Assembly: GCF_019097595.1 (NCBI RefSeq)
Contig: NC_080711.1
Span: 10,245,428-10,309,427 of the forward strand
Direction of reading: 5' to 3'
Origin: Hemibagrus wyckioides
Taxonomy: Eukaryota; Chordata; Actinopteri; Siluriformes; Bagridae
DNA: 64,000 bases
Part shown: one piece after another, positions 25,184 through 51,311 of the stretch
How the letters are laid out: every line of letters begins with the position of its first letter
Numbering within the stretch: the stretch's first letter is position 1
Notes under the pieces: model-generated
The model's database searches: none
Told to the model about the DNA's origin: nothing
What the model saw: the letters and a program-made list of their open reading frames with translations, nothing else
Made by a program: the position numbers and the translations under genes

Positions 25184-25262
25184 TAGTGGGCACAGTCTCC
25201 CTAATTAACAGACGAAGACTGGAAAATACATTGCCTGGTCTTTTTCCAGTTTTTTTGTTCAG

Positions 25263-26344
25263 TTTCACTGAACTGGTGGCCACTGTTCTCAAAATAAATC
25301 ACAAAATGATCTTTAAAATGTCAAAGTGTTCAAATGTTCTCTCAGAAACAATATCATGCTGTCAAACTACAACAACAATATAAAAAAAAAAAAAAAAAAA
25401 ATAATAACAATAATAATACTGTAATGGGATTTTTAGAAATTAATAAATGACCCTTCAACACCACTAGATGTCGCTAATCGGCTGTCTAACCTCTGGCTCC
25501 TCAAAAGATGGCATGTGGGAAGATCAGTAAAAACTAACTCATAATTTGATACTACCATAACATTTTGTCATTTTCAATAACTAAAATTACTGTTAGATTC
25601 ATGAATTAAAACATTAATTCCACCAGACATTTGACTCATGGCACATTTGTTAACTTGGCAAATACCAGCTGTTCTGTTTTATTTTATGAACATTTGAAAC
25701 AGACACTGTTATAATGCAAGTACACAAGTAGAGACAGTGCTGTATTTAACTACACTTATAGGCCACTTTCCATACTTCCCCAAGTATTCCTTTTTTCATT
25801 ATTCAATTGCCCCATAGAAACAAATAGATTTTGCTCCTAATGTTCTGAGTTGGGGAAAGTTTCAGATGAAATGATGACATACAAGATGAAAAGACATTTG
25901 AAGTCATTAACAACAATCTAACCCATCTTTACTTTATTTAAGACTGTGTGTGCCCTATTAACTGCACTTATATTGGAAATAACGAGCCATTTGGGAGCAT
26001 CAGTAGCTGCTTAAACAGAGACCATAAGGCTACTAGAGACTCAGTGTGTTGTAACAGATAAAACCCATAACAATATGGATGTCTTATGGAGATATGCACA
26101 GCTGTCCTAGAGGTTAAATATGTTCATGGCAATGTAAGTGTAATATTATGGTGCAAATCTACAGCATACCAACTGAAATCAAAGCAGGAGCACGGCTCAC
26201 ATTTCAGCTAGACCCCCACTACGGAAACCTGCACATACCTAGCCATACAATGGCTTCCTTGTATCAAGCAAGACAAGCTTCCCTTCACCATGAAGATTCC
26301 TTCAGTACACACTGGCGCACAGATCACTTCAGTACCAGGGCTGT
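25263..26344. other. No gene recognised
   Basis: AT-rich sequence with an A-rich run (about 25381-25420) and no frame, repeat or motif I can support. Confidence 0.6.
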
Positions 26345-26640
26345 GAGGTGCAGGTAAATGTGGAAAACCGAGTTCCCTTCTGGTGGATTATGAGTTGGTG
26401 ACCCTGCGTGGAGTGGACCTGAGGACTCGGCTGGTCAGACGTGGTTATTTCATTTGCGGAAATATAATTTGAGCGTGAAGAATTGTCTCCATGGATTTAT
26501 ATCAGAGATTCCACAGATGCGATTGACAGCGGAGAGTCTGTTGATCCCATTTATTTGGATTATATCGAGTTTTATTCAACGCAGCAGCAGCTGAAGAAGA
26601 AGAAGAAGAAGAAGAAGAAGCAGCCCAGACTCAAAACAGG
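26345..26640 (+). other. Unexplained open, CpG-containing block ending in a donor-like site
   Basis: One frame is open for about 43 codons up to a stop near 26472 and reads VDYELVTLRGVDLRTRLVRR then GYFICGNII. Another open frame starts at 26483 and runs through the (AAG)n repeat. The block ends AAAACAG before GTAATG, a good splice donor. It has more CpG than its surroundings and lies just downstream of the convergent col1a1 3' end. I do not recognise a family; it could be a short transcript's first exon or part of a retroelement. Confidence 0.25.
26593..26620. repeat. (GAA)n trinucleotide repeat
   Basis: About nine GAA units following a CAG run. Confidence 0.9.
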
Positions 26641-26943
26641 TAATGCGGTGAACCTCTATAGAGGAACTTTAGGCTATGCTTTTTCGTTACAACTGCACTG
26701 CTGGACAAACTTTAGTGATATGGTGGTCATCTGTCTGAGTAAAACCAGCTACATTATATGATTTGAGAGTTTTAAAAAAGGTACAATTGTAAGACAATTC
26801 TGTTTCTGTTATTTTTCTTTAATCTTTCTTCCAGTCAAAAGAACTGTAACAGGTGCAAGCTGTGCTTCATTAAAGTCCATTTGGGCACTTGGGGATGAGT
26901 CAAGACCACTTCTGACAAACATTAGATCGACCACTTAACATGC

Positions 26944-26949
26944 TTTATT
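26944..26949 (-). terminator. col1a1: Distal poly(A) signal of col1a1
   Basis: AATAAA on the minus strand, followed by GCATGT, at the end of the conserved 3'UTR block. Confidence 0.85.
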
Positions 26950-27758
26950 TCAGCACTCAAAATAATTAAAAACATCTCAAATTATTATACATATACAAAA
27001 TAGGTACAGATCATCTTGTTTTAACCCCCTATTGTGTGTATGCTTCTCTCACTAGTTTTGGGGATCCCTATATCTCTTGCCATCTTTGAAAAGCCCTAGG
27101 TCAAAACAAATCAAACAAAACAAAACAAAACAAAAAACCAACAAATCCTGACACAAACGTGGTAGAATGGAAGCACTGAAAGTAAACATGGGGATGTATT
27201 GTAAAGAAATCAAGACAACAACCAAAAAGTGTCAAAAGGTTTTGAGGGGAAAAATAAGACTCCACCTGCTTATTTCTACACTTGAAAAGACTATGTGCAT
27301 CAGAGCTTAATTATATTTCCCTAACAAAGTTTCTGTTACAGAAATCAAAGCGAAATCCTGTAGCAAGAGAGGCACGTGTTATAACTGGACAGCAAGAGAA
27401 TATGATTTGTTTTTGGTTGTTTTTTTTTAGCACCAAAGGCCCTGTGAGCAAGAGTGAAATAATACATTACTTTAGAAACTGCTCTAACACACCCCACTAA
27501 CAGGACCTCATGAAATAGCACCTTTTGCAGCTGTTTCTTTCTTTCTTAAGCATACTCCTGTGTAAAATCCTAACCTGGTGTTGGTCAACATTGGTAATAA
27601 TATAGGTTTCTTTTCTGAGGTAGACATAAGATATCAAAACGAAGTTGAACCCCTGTCTCATATGAATTCTTTTCTGTTTGCGAACAATGAAGGTAGTACC
27701 TGTTGATCACTTGTTCTGATGGGTAGAACACAAAGACACTTAAATGTCATTTTACAGA

Positions 27759-27764
27759 TTTATT
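27759..27764 (-). terminator. col1a1: Possible proximal poly(A) signal of col1a1
   Basis: AATAAA on the minus strand about 380 nt after the stop codon. Mammalian COL1A1 makes two transcript sizes from alternative sites, so this could be the short-form site; the sequence alone does not prove use. Confidence 0.45.
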
Positions 27765-28145
27765 CAACACCTGAACATGGTACAAAGCATTTGTTTTCTC
27801 TTTTTCATTGTCCTTCTGCAGTGGTAAAAAAAGTCACCTGTATGTTTTTTCCTTTTTTCCAGGGGGATTTTACACTTTACAAGTATATATTATTTTCTTG
27901 TGGCCAGTGAAACAAATGGGTCTTCTAAAGTGTCCTCTGTGTTGGTGGTGGTAAAATAGTGGTCCCAAAAAAGCTTGATAACACATAACCACTGTCTTCT
28001 GAAGCGTAGTTCTAAGCAAGTGGACCATTCGGACAGCCAAATCGAAGTCTAGGGTTTTTTTAATGCATAGAAAAGATTTTTAGAGAGATGACTGCTAGAA
28101 AAAACACACACACAACACAAACAATTTCAAGTCCAGATTTCTTTT

Positions 28146-44689
<16,544 letters not shown>

Positions 44690-44693
<4 letters not shown>

Positions 44694-44712
44694 GTCTAAA
44701 TATTAGACATGT
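44690..44712 (-). promoter_or_regulatory. col1a1: Collagen 5' stem-loop with four-codon upstream ORF
   Basis: Around the start codon the mRNA has a perfect 10-base inverted repeat (ACATGTCTAA / TTAGACATGT) with a 3-nt spacer, flanked by GAGTCT and TTCAGC. In mammals the equivalent 5' stem-loop of COL1A1, COL1A2 and COL3A1 mRNAs binds LARP6, which controls translation. The stem includes an upstream ATG at 44710 giving ATG-TCT-AAT-ATT-TAG, with the stop two bases before the main ATG. Confidence 0.9.
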
Positions 44713-44826
44713 AGACTCTTTGAGGCGAGGGAAGTTTTCTTTTTTCTCCCGTTAGACTCCACTCATACACAGTAGGGTCCGGTCTTCTCTGATTCCAGTG
44801 CGGACCCCAGCAGAAACTCCCTACTG
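44694..44826 (-). other. col1a1: col1a1 5' untranslated region (approximate)
   Basis: About 130 nt between the expected transcription start, roughly 25-30 bases after the TATA box, and the ATG. The exact start cannot be read from the sequence. Confidence 0.65.
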
Positions 44827-44850
44827 CCCAAGCAAACTTTTTGCCCAAGC

Positions 44851-44857
44851 TTTTATA
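44851..44857 (-). promoter_or_regulatory. col1a1: TATA box of col1a1
   Basis: TATAAAA on the minus strand, about 158 nt upstream of the start codon, within GGAGTATAAAAGCTTGG. GC-rich sequence (GGCCGGCACCTCCCC) lies just upstream. I did not find a clear CCAAT box. Confidence 0.8.
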
Positions 44858-46489
44858 CTCCAAAGTTTTGGGGAGGTGCCGGCCACACCAGATAACTCGG
44901 GCATGTTCCCATTTAACGGGGAAAAGGCCCTCCTTCATCAGACTAAGGGGTTGTCTTAAAAACGTTTTTTTTTTAGCCCTAACATCTGAAGAAACTTGAT
45001 CTTTTAAAGAAAGGTGAGAGTTAAGCCAGCAAAAAAAACCTCTTTTTGGTTCAGTTGGACAGAGTGGCATGCCATACGCATCTTTCAGCTAAAAGTTAGT
45101 GATGTACTGCAGAAACGAATGGAGGAGATTTGCAGGTATTTTCAGTATACAGAACTCAGTACGCATATCTGTTCATTCCGTGCGCTTTGCGTTTTTGTGA
45201 GTGCACACGACTTCAATAGCAAAAGCTTCGGTGCTAAATGCACTCTTAGGCTACAGCACTTCACAAACAGAACAAAAAATAGGACGACACTATTAACGCT
45301 TTCATCTCTTAGGTCATTTTTTCTATATTCAGGAGTGATAGATTTGTTTACGCATGCTATATGCGACATATGCAACATGCCTAGGCCTGCAGTAAACAAT
45401 TCAGTTAAATTGCTCGAGCCACTTGTCAAAGGTAACACAAATGCGATCACGTTAAAGTGAGAGGAGTGCATTTTAAATAATTAGCTTGCATCCCATGCAC
45501 GTTTATGAATAAATGTCACCTTTAAACAGGGCTGTTTGGAAAACTGTTTGCAGTGCATGGGTACGTTGTGAACTTTTTAGTTCTTTTATTTTTTTTAATA
45601 AAATAAATATAGTAATAACTGTTCACATTATGTAGGCATATGATTTGAACTTGAAATTAAGACGTGGTGCCTAATTTCTAAATGCAGTTTAGAAATTGTT
45701 GATTCCAAATCATTTTGAAAGCGCACCGATTGCAATGCATCACTTTAAGTAAGAACATTTATTAAAATAATCATAATAATAATATTAAAAAAAAACCAAA
45801 CAAACAGACTAGCCACGTTTGTGTCTGCAGTGATAGAGAAAGATGCTGAACTTCACAGACACACACCAACGCGTGCGCTCCAGCGCGCGCCACGCACGAG
45901 CCGCTTTGTGCACATGCGTACTGACGCTGTAAGAAAAATCGACTTCAGGATTTCATTTCTCTTCCGCAGACGTCGCATCTCTGTGAGGATCCAATCACAG
46001 CTCTGCCCCCTCATTCTTTAACTTCGTGTATTTTCCGCCATCCAAGAACTGACTCTGCTTTCTTTTTCCTTTTAAAACACCGGGAGGTGAAAGCAGCGTG
46101 AGCGCTCGTGAGAGAAAACGCCACCTCATCGCCTTCAGGTGCGTTTAGGCTGAGACTCAGAGGAAAACTCCTGCTCTTCATTTTAAAACAATGACTGCTG
46201 AAGAAGTGCTGCCAATGCAGCTATAGGGGGGGATTCAAGTAACAACTCTTTGCATTACCATACAAAACCTGCAGATGGAAAACAGACAGAAAAAATCAGC
46301 CCTTTCGATGTAATGTTTATTTGATCTGTCTAAAGGTATATACATAGATTATGTGACAATAGGAACTTTTGTTAGAACAAATGTAAGGGACAGCTGTAAC
46401 TCTGTACCATGTTTTATTCTGGACATCTTTCTATTTCTATTATATGATGCAACATATTATATATCACGTCTCTGGTGGTCAAATTGATT
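44858..46489. other. col1a1 upstream region with a CpG-richer block
   Basis: From the TATA box to about 45.8 kb the sequence is AT-rich flank with no gene. At about 45830-46145 it becomes CpG-rich (CGCGTGCGCTCCAGCGCGCG, CCAATCACAGC, CGCTCGTGAG). On the plus strand it ends CCTTCAG before GTGCGTTT, a splice-donor-like site near 46138. It could be a promoter with a noncoding first exon of a plus-strand gene, but I see no downstream coding exon in the window. Confidence 0.4.
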
Positions 46490-46690
46490 GCAGGCAGCAC
46501 CGAGGCACAATGGGTAGCACTGCCACCTCACAGTCCTTGGTTTAATCCTGAGCTCAGGTGTTTATGTTCTCTCCATTTCTATGTGGCTTTCTTCAGAGTT
46601 CTCTGGATTCCTCGCACCTCCCAAAAGCATGTCAGGCTCCGGATCCACTGTGACCCTGACCAGGGTAAGCGGTTACTGAAGATAAATGAA
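46490..46690 (+). repeat. Teleost repeat, inverted copy of the 16.2-kb family
   Basis: The block reads GGCACAATGGGTAGCACTGC, CACCTCACAGTCC, CTGAGCTCAGG, CCACTGTGACCCTGACCAGG and GTAAGCGGTTACTGAAGATA. It matches the repeat at 16164-16500 on the opposite strand. Confidence 0.65.
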
Positions 46691-49600
46691 AATGAATGGA
46701 AGTCGATATTGTTAATATGCTTACTTCGTATTGAATAGCATTTTCAAGACTAATTAAATAAAGACGTTTTTGCTTTCACACCAAATGCTTCCTGTATTGC
46801 TCCAAAATAGCTCACGTTGTCACAACATAACAAACAAAGGTGAGAAAGTGAATAAATCACTTCTACTTATTACTTATATATCCTGAGATATACATGCAGT
46901 TGAAAAGTCACAAGCACAAGCATCAAGCATGTTTACAGTAAATATTGCCATTCAATATTGCATTGCATACAAGATTTCTTGCAGAAGATTTACTGAGAAA
47001 TGACCACTTCTGGTGGTACCTAGGTGCTGAATAGCACAATCCGCCAGCCTTCTCTTGGTGTCCCACAATGTATAGTTGATTGCATAAATATATAAATATT
47101 AGATATTTATATTATTTATATAATGGACATAAAACAAATAAAGTCATACAAACACATACACAGTAAAAACCCTACTGCAGTGAAGGAGTGACGCATGACT
47201 TTATCCAGTCTATAAGAAATTACTGAAGTGTCTTTAAAAAAAAAAAAAATGAGTATGGACGAAATAAATAGCTGGCAATAGTTCATAGGCAGATGAAATT
47301 GTTCTCCACAAGAATAAAGATATCACAGGCCATAGAATTATATTTGACTTTTTTTTTATCCACTTTTATGAAAACATTCACATTTCCCCGTTTCAGGAGA
47401 AGTTATATGAGCACACGTGTTTAAGCTATGAGAAAGGAATGAATTTTTCGCAGTACTCAAGGAGTCTTATTGTAAATAGGAATTACTGTCTGGTGGATTT
47501 ATAATAGATGGTGGTAGTCAAAGGTTTGTAATTTAAATCACATGTTCATAACAGCTAACGTCTGAGACAGAGCAAGCAATACCAGGCTTGTGGGAATAAA
47601 GAAATAAACAGCTAAAAATTCTTTAACTATACATGTAACGATGCAGTCATCCATATCTGAGAAGGAGTGTTACTTCCGAAAGAGTCCGGCAAAGAGACTT
47701 GCACATTAAGGTCTCGTTGGGATATAGCTGTGCCGTTATAAACCTGTGGGCCTCCATCTCTTCTCTGTCTGATCCTTACTGTTTAATAATGCATACATGG
47801 CTGTAATTCAAGAAACTGAAAATTTATGGCGACTTGCTAATGAATGAAAATAGCAGCAACTGAGAAAAGTCAAGTGTTAGTAGTTATCCATGGAGAATGA
47901 AGGCTCCTGGGAGCTTTCATGTTGTCCAAAGTCAGCAGGAATAAGACGTGGCCAACCAAAACACAGAGAGCTCAGATGACTCCAACCTGGACAAGACACA
48001 GGGGAAAGAAAAACCTGTGAAGAGTATTCATAAAGCGTCATCTTTTCATGCCTGTTTTTTAGGGAATGTGTATTACCATGTGAGACAAGATATAGCTTCA
48101 AGAGAATATCAGCTTACTCCTTGTTTGTTTTACTTTATGTTTGAAACAGTCAGAAAATACTACTTTTAATACATTTACTGTGTTTGTGTACTCCACTCAT
48201 TGAACTTATTGTATTAAGAAATCTTAAGGAGAAATGAGATTTTGTGGAGAAATAGGATTTTGGGGAGAAATGGGATTTTGATACTCAAATTCTGCTTAAT
48301 AAATAGTTAGGTGATATAATGTATTGAATGTTGACTGAAATATTTTCACATACATCTTTAAGTATAATGAATGCCCATATCAAGCAAGGTAAAAAATAGT
48401 GATCTTCACAGGGGAACGCTGGTATCGATGCCCAACCGTCATGTCATTAAGATATCCAGATCAGCCTCCAAGAGTTGAAAATACTACTGTTTGACAGGAA
48501 AGTGTCTGTTTTGGAGAAACAGGTGTTCCTACCGTAACTGTGCTTTCAAGAAACAGAATCCTGGCATGACACAAATACCAGTGTTACCCTATTAAGCAAC
48601 TTTTGCAGCTGTTGCTCTTCAGGAAGCTCTTCATCCTCTTGGTGGTTTGAACACCAGCAAAAAATAAATAAATAAACCATGACATAAAAAAGCTGCTGTA
48701 GAGATACCTGTTTGTTTTTTAAGGCATAAAGGAAATGGCAATGGAATTGTATCCTCAAAGCTCCACCAGCTTTCCTTGAGATTCATCCCAGTGATGCGTT
48801 TTCACCCTGAAAAGTACAGCATAGTAGATTTCTTTCCTGAGTGCATGATAAAGAATTTTTCTAATAGCATGTGGCGAATAACAGATGGAGTTCGTGATCA
48901 TTAGATCATTCTTCCATTTTAATTCAATTCACAAAGATATTTTAACACTGGATGAAAAAAACTTCTTCTAATGGCTTTCGTTTCAGCATTTAAACAAATC
49001 AACATGCATCCTGGACAAATCTCTCAGGGAAAAAAAAAGAAAAAAGACTAAGGAGTAGAAAACGTGCTGGTAAAAAGCGTGTATACCGGCAGGCAGGCAT
49101 TTAGCTTATTGCTCGAATGAATGTGATTATTTTTAACTAGATGCAGAAGACTATAAAATAGATTCTATAATCTTGTGCAGCAACACAATCTATCTTTGCT
49201 ACATTCATAAAACATTTACTATTCTAAGAAGGAAATGTCAAATTGGCCACGCTTGAGTAAATTCGCACTCACATACAGTTAATAAAGCAGTACATAATGT
49301 ATATTCTGTGTTTTGATGGAAATGTTTCAAGGTGAAAAAAGCAGTCAAGAAGTTGCTGTAGTTGTTGGAGGACAGTAAACCTGTGGAAAGTAGAACAACC
49401 AGCAATACCTTTTACTGCTATTTAGCTTTTGGTAATGGCGATCTGCTTTGTTTGCTAGCTAGCTACCTAAAGCCTTCAGATTTAAACAGCTAATCCATAC
49501 AGTTAACAGCAGTTACTTAAATTCAAGTTATACTGTAAATACCAATTATAACTAACTTTCCATTAAACCCTGAAAGGTTTGGCTGATCCTAAGGGAGACC

Positions 49601-49829
49601 ATCATTATGCTATGACCTTAGACTAACATTAACATAGCTAGGCAATAGCTAGCTCCTGTTGACAAAGTTTGTTTGTGGGTTAAAGGGACCCACTAATAAA
49701 TTGATATGATTAATGTTAGGACCTTTTCTAAAAGTATTTATGATGTAGATTTGACAATATGCGCATTTATAACTGTGAAATTTAAAGTTACCCAGTGCTA
49801 TAAATAGTATTTACAGGAACTATGTATTC
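46691..49829. other. No gene recognised
   Basis: AT-rich intergenic sequence. A short partial tandem of a GGAGAAATGRGATTTTG-like unit lies at about 48229-48280. No convincing exon or RNA gene was seen. Confidence 0.6.
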
Positions 49830-50460
49830 ATTACACTCACCACACATTTTTAGTAGGAACACCTGTATACATGCCTGCAGTCATCTAATCAGCCAATCAT
49901 GTGGAAGCAGTGCAGTGCATAAAATCATGCAGATACAGGTCAAGAGCTTCAGGTAATGCTCAGATTAACCATCAGAATGAGGGGAAAAATGTGATTTTGA
50001 CTGCGGCATGATTAATGTGCTGGTTTGAGTATTTCTACAACTGCTGATCTCTTGGTTTTTTTCATATAAGACAGTGTTGTAAGAACATCCAGTGAGCAGT
50101 ATAGTTCTGTGGACAGAAACATCTTGATGAGAGAGATCAGAGGAGAATGGCTCAGACTGGATTGAGCTGACAGAAAGCTTACTCACATAACCACTCTGTA
50201 CAACTGTGTTAAGCAGAAAAAGCATATCACAGTGCACAGTCTTGAGGCGGATGGGCTACAACAGCAGAAGTTCAAGTTGAGTTCCACTTCTGTCAGCAGC
50301 TACAGAAAGCTGGACAGATGAAGACTGGATAAACTGTCGCCTGGTCTGATGAATCTACCTTTTTGCTGTGGAACACAGATGGTCAGAATGGTCAGAATTT
50401 GGCGCCAACATCACGAATCCATGAATCCAACCCAATTTTATACAGTGTGTGATTGCAACC
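49830..50460 (+). mobile_element. Decayed Tc1-type relic (same family as 23.2 kb)
   Basis: The segment shares several blocks with the 23200-25262 relic: a GAGTATTTC / AAGTATTTT pair, CAGTGAGCAGTATAGTTCTG, GAGAGAGATCAGAGGAGAAT, CTTGAGGCGGATGGGCTACA and GCCTGGTCTGATGAATC. The last encodes the WSDES-like first catalytic motif. Frames are broken in many places, and the 3' part of the transposase is missing. Confidence 0.7.
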
Positions 50461-51274
50461 CCTGATGACTTTTGCATGACAATTATGCTAAATCTCTTTA
50501 TGTTTATTTTTAGTGTTATATTTATTATCAAGCTACACATTAGACAAATATTAAGCAACAGCTGGAGAGTAATCTGGAGCAGTTGATTTAACCACAGGGC
50601 TGATTTAAATGTAGACTCTGTCCAGGTAGCACGGAAAAATACTCTTCTCTGGAGCTCAGGTCTGCCAGACTCTCGAATGCAAATTGTCTTGGAATGGAAA
50701 TACATTTGAGGAATCTGAAGAATGGAACTGGGATAAGACCTTGACTGGACTATTTCAGCTTTTCTGTCGTTATCTGTACATCTTACTTATATAGTCATAT
50801 TTAGGTAGATGTATTGAGAGTGCTCATATACAATATTTTTTTTATAAGAATCTTAAAGAAACTCTCATGAATGTAGTTTGGAGTAGAAATCAAGGCTGGT
50901 CACGCCTTCATCATGCACCTAGTCCTCCCACGACTGTTTCCTAAAGCTTATTGAATAAACAGTGCAGGAGTGGAACAGAGGCAGCTGGGGTTTTGGGTGG
51001 AAATAGAAACTGCCATTTTACAGAACCTCCTCATCCGACCCTGGTCTTTGTAATCTATAGTTGTGTGGCGAACGTCTCTCTGGGTTCAAACTGGTGATTA
51101 TGGGTGGAGTGCTGCTGGACTGCATAGCAGCCTGGAGCTTGAGTGGAGACAAACTTTAGCTCTGCTCTACTGAGAGGAAACTTCCACTTCTTTCTGTTCA
51201 CTCTCTTACTTTCTCTTCAGTAGCACAAAAAAAAAAACAATAGCTAATTGAGATTGCAGGCAGCTTAAGATTGG

Positions 51275-51311
<37 letters not shown>

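Larger units (their letters stand above)
23200..25262 (+). mobile_element. Old Tc1-type relic, split by a younger Tc1
   Basis: Two flanking pieces, 23200-23542 and 25184-25262, belong to one decayed transposase on the plus strand. The same family occurs uninterrupted at 49830-50460. Shared stretches include CTTGAGGTGGGTGAGCTACA (GGCGGATGGGCTACA in the other copy), a GAGAGAGATCA block and, on the far side, GAAGACTGG followed by GCCTGGTCT. The break falls between TCTAAGCCAA and TAGTGGGCACAG. The copy has many substitutions and small gaps. Confidence 0.75.
26925..28145 (-). other. col1a1: col1a1 3' untranslated region
   Basis: The region runs from the stop codon to just past the distal poly(A) signal, about 1.2 kb. 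Its last 70 bases (26941-27012) read on the minus strand include TGTACCTATTTTGTATATGT and TTTGAGATGTTTTTAATTAT just before AATAAAGCATGT. From memory this is nearly the same as the terminal 3'UTR of mammalian COL1A1. A second shared block, AAAAGGTGCTATTTCATG, lies at about 27511-27530. The conserved end supports a true 3' end here rather than at the nearer signal. Confidence 0.85.

Noticed and set aside
45142..45471. Overlapping 148- and 109-codon frames upstream of col1a1
   Set aside because: The two strands are open over the same bases with no motif and no codon pattern favouring either.
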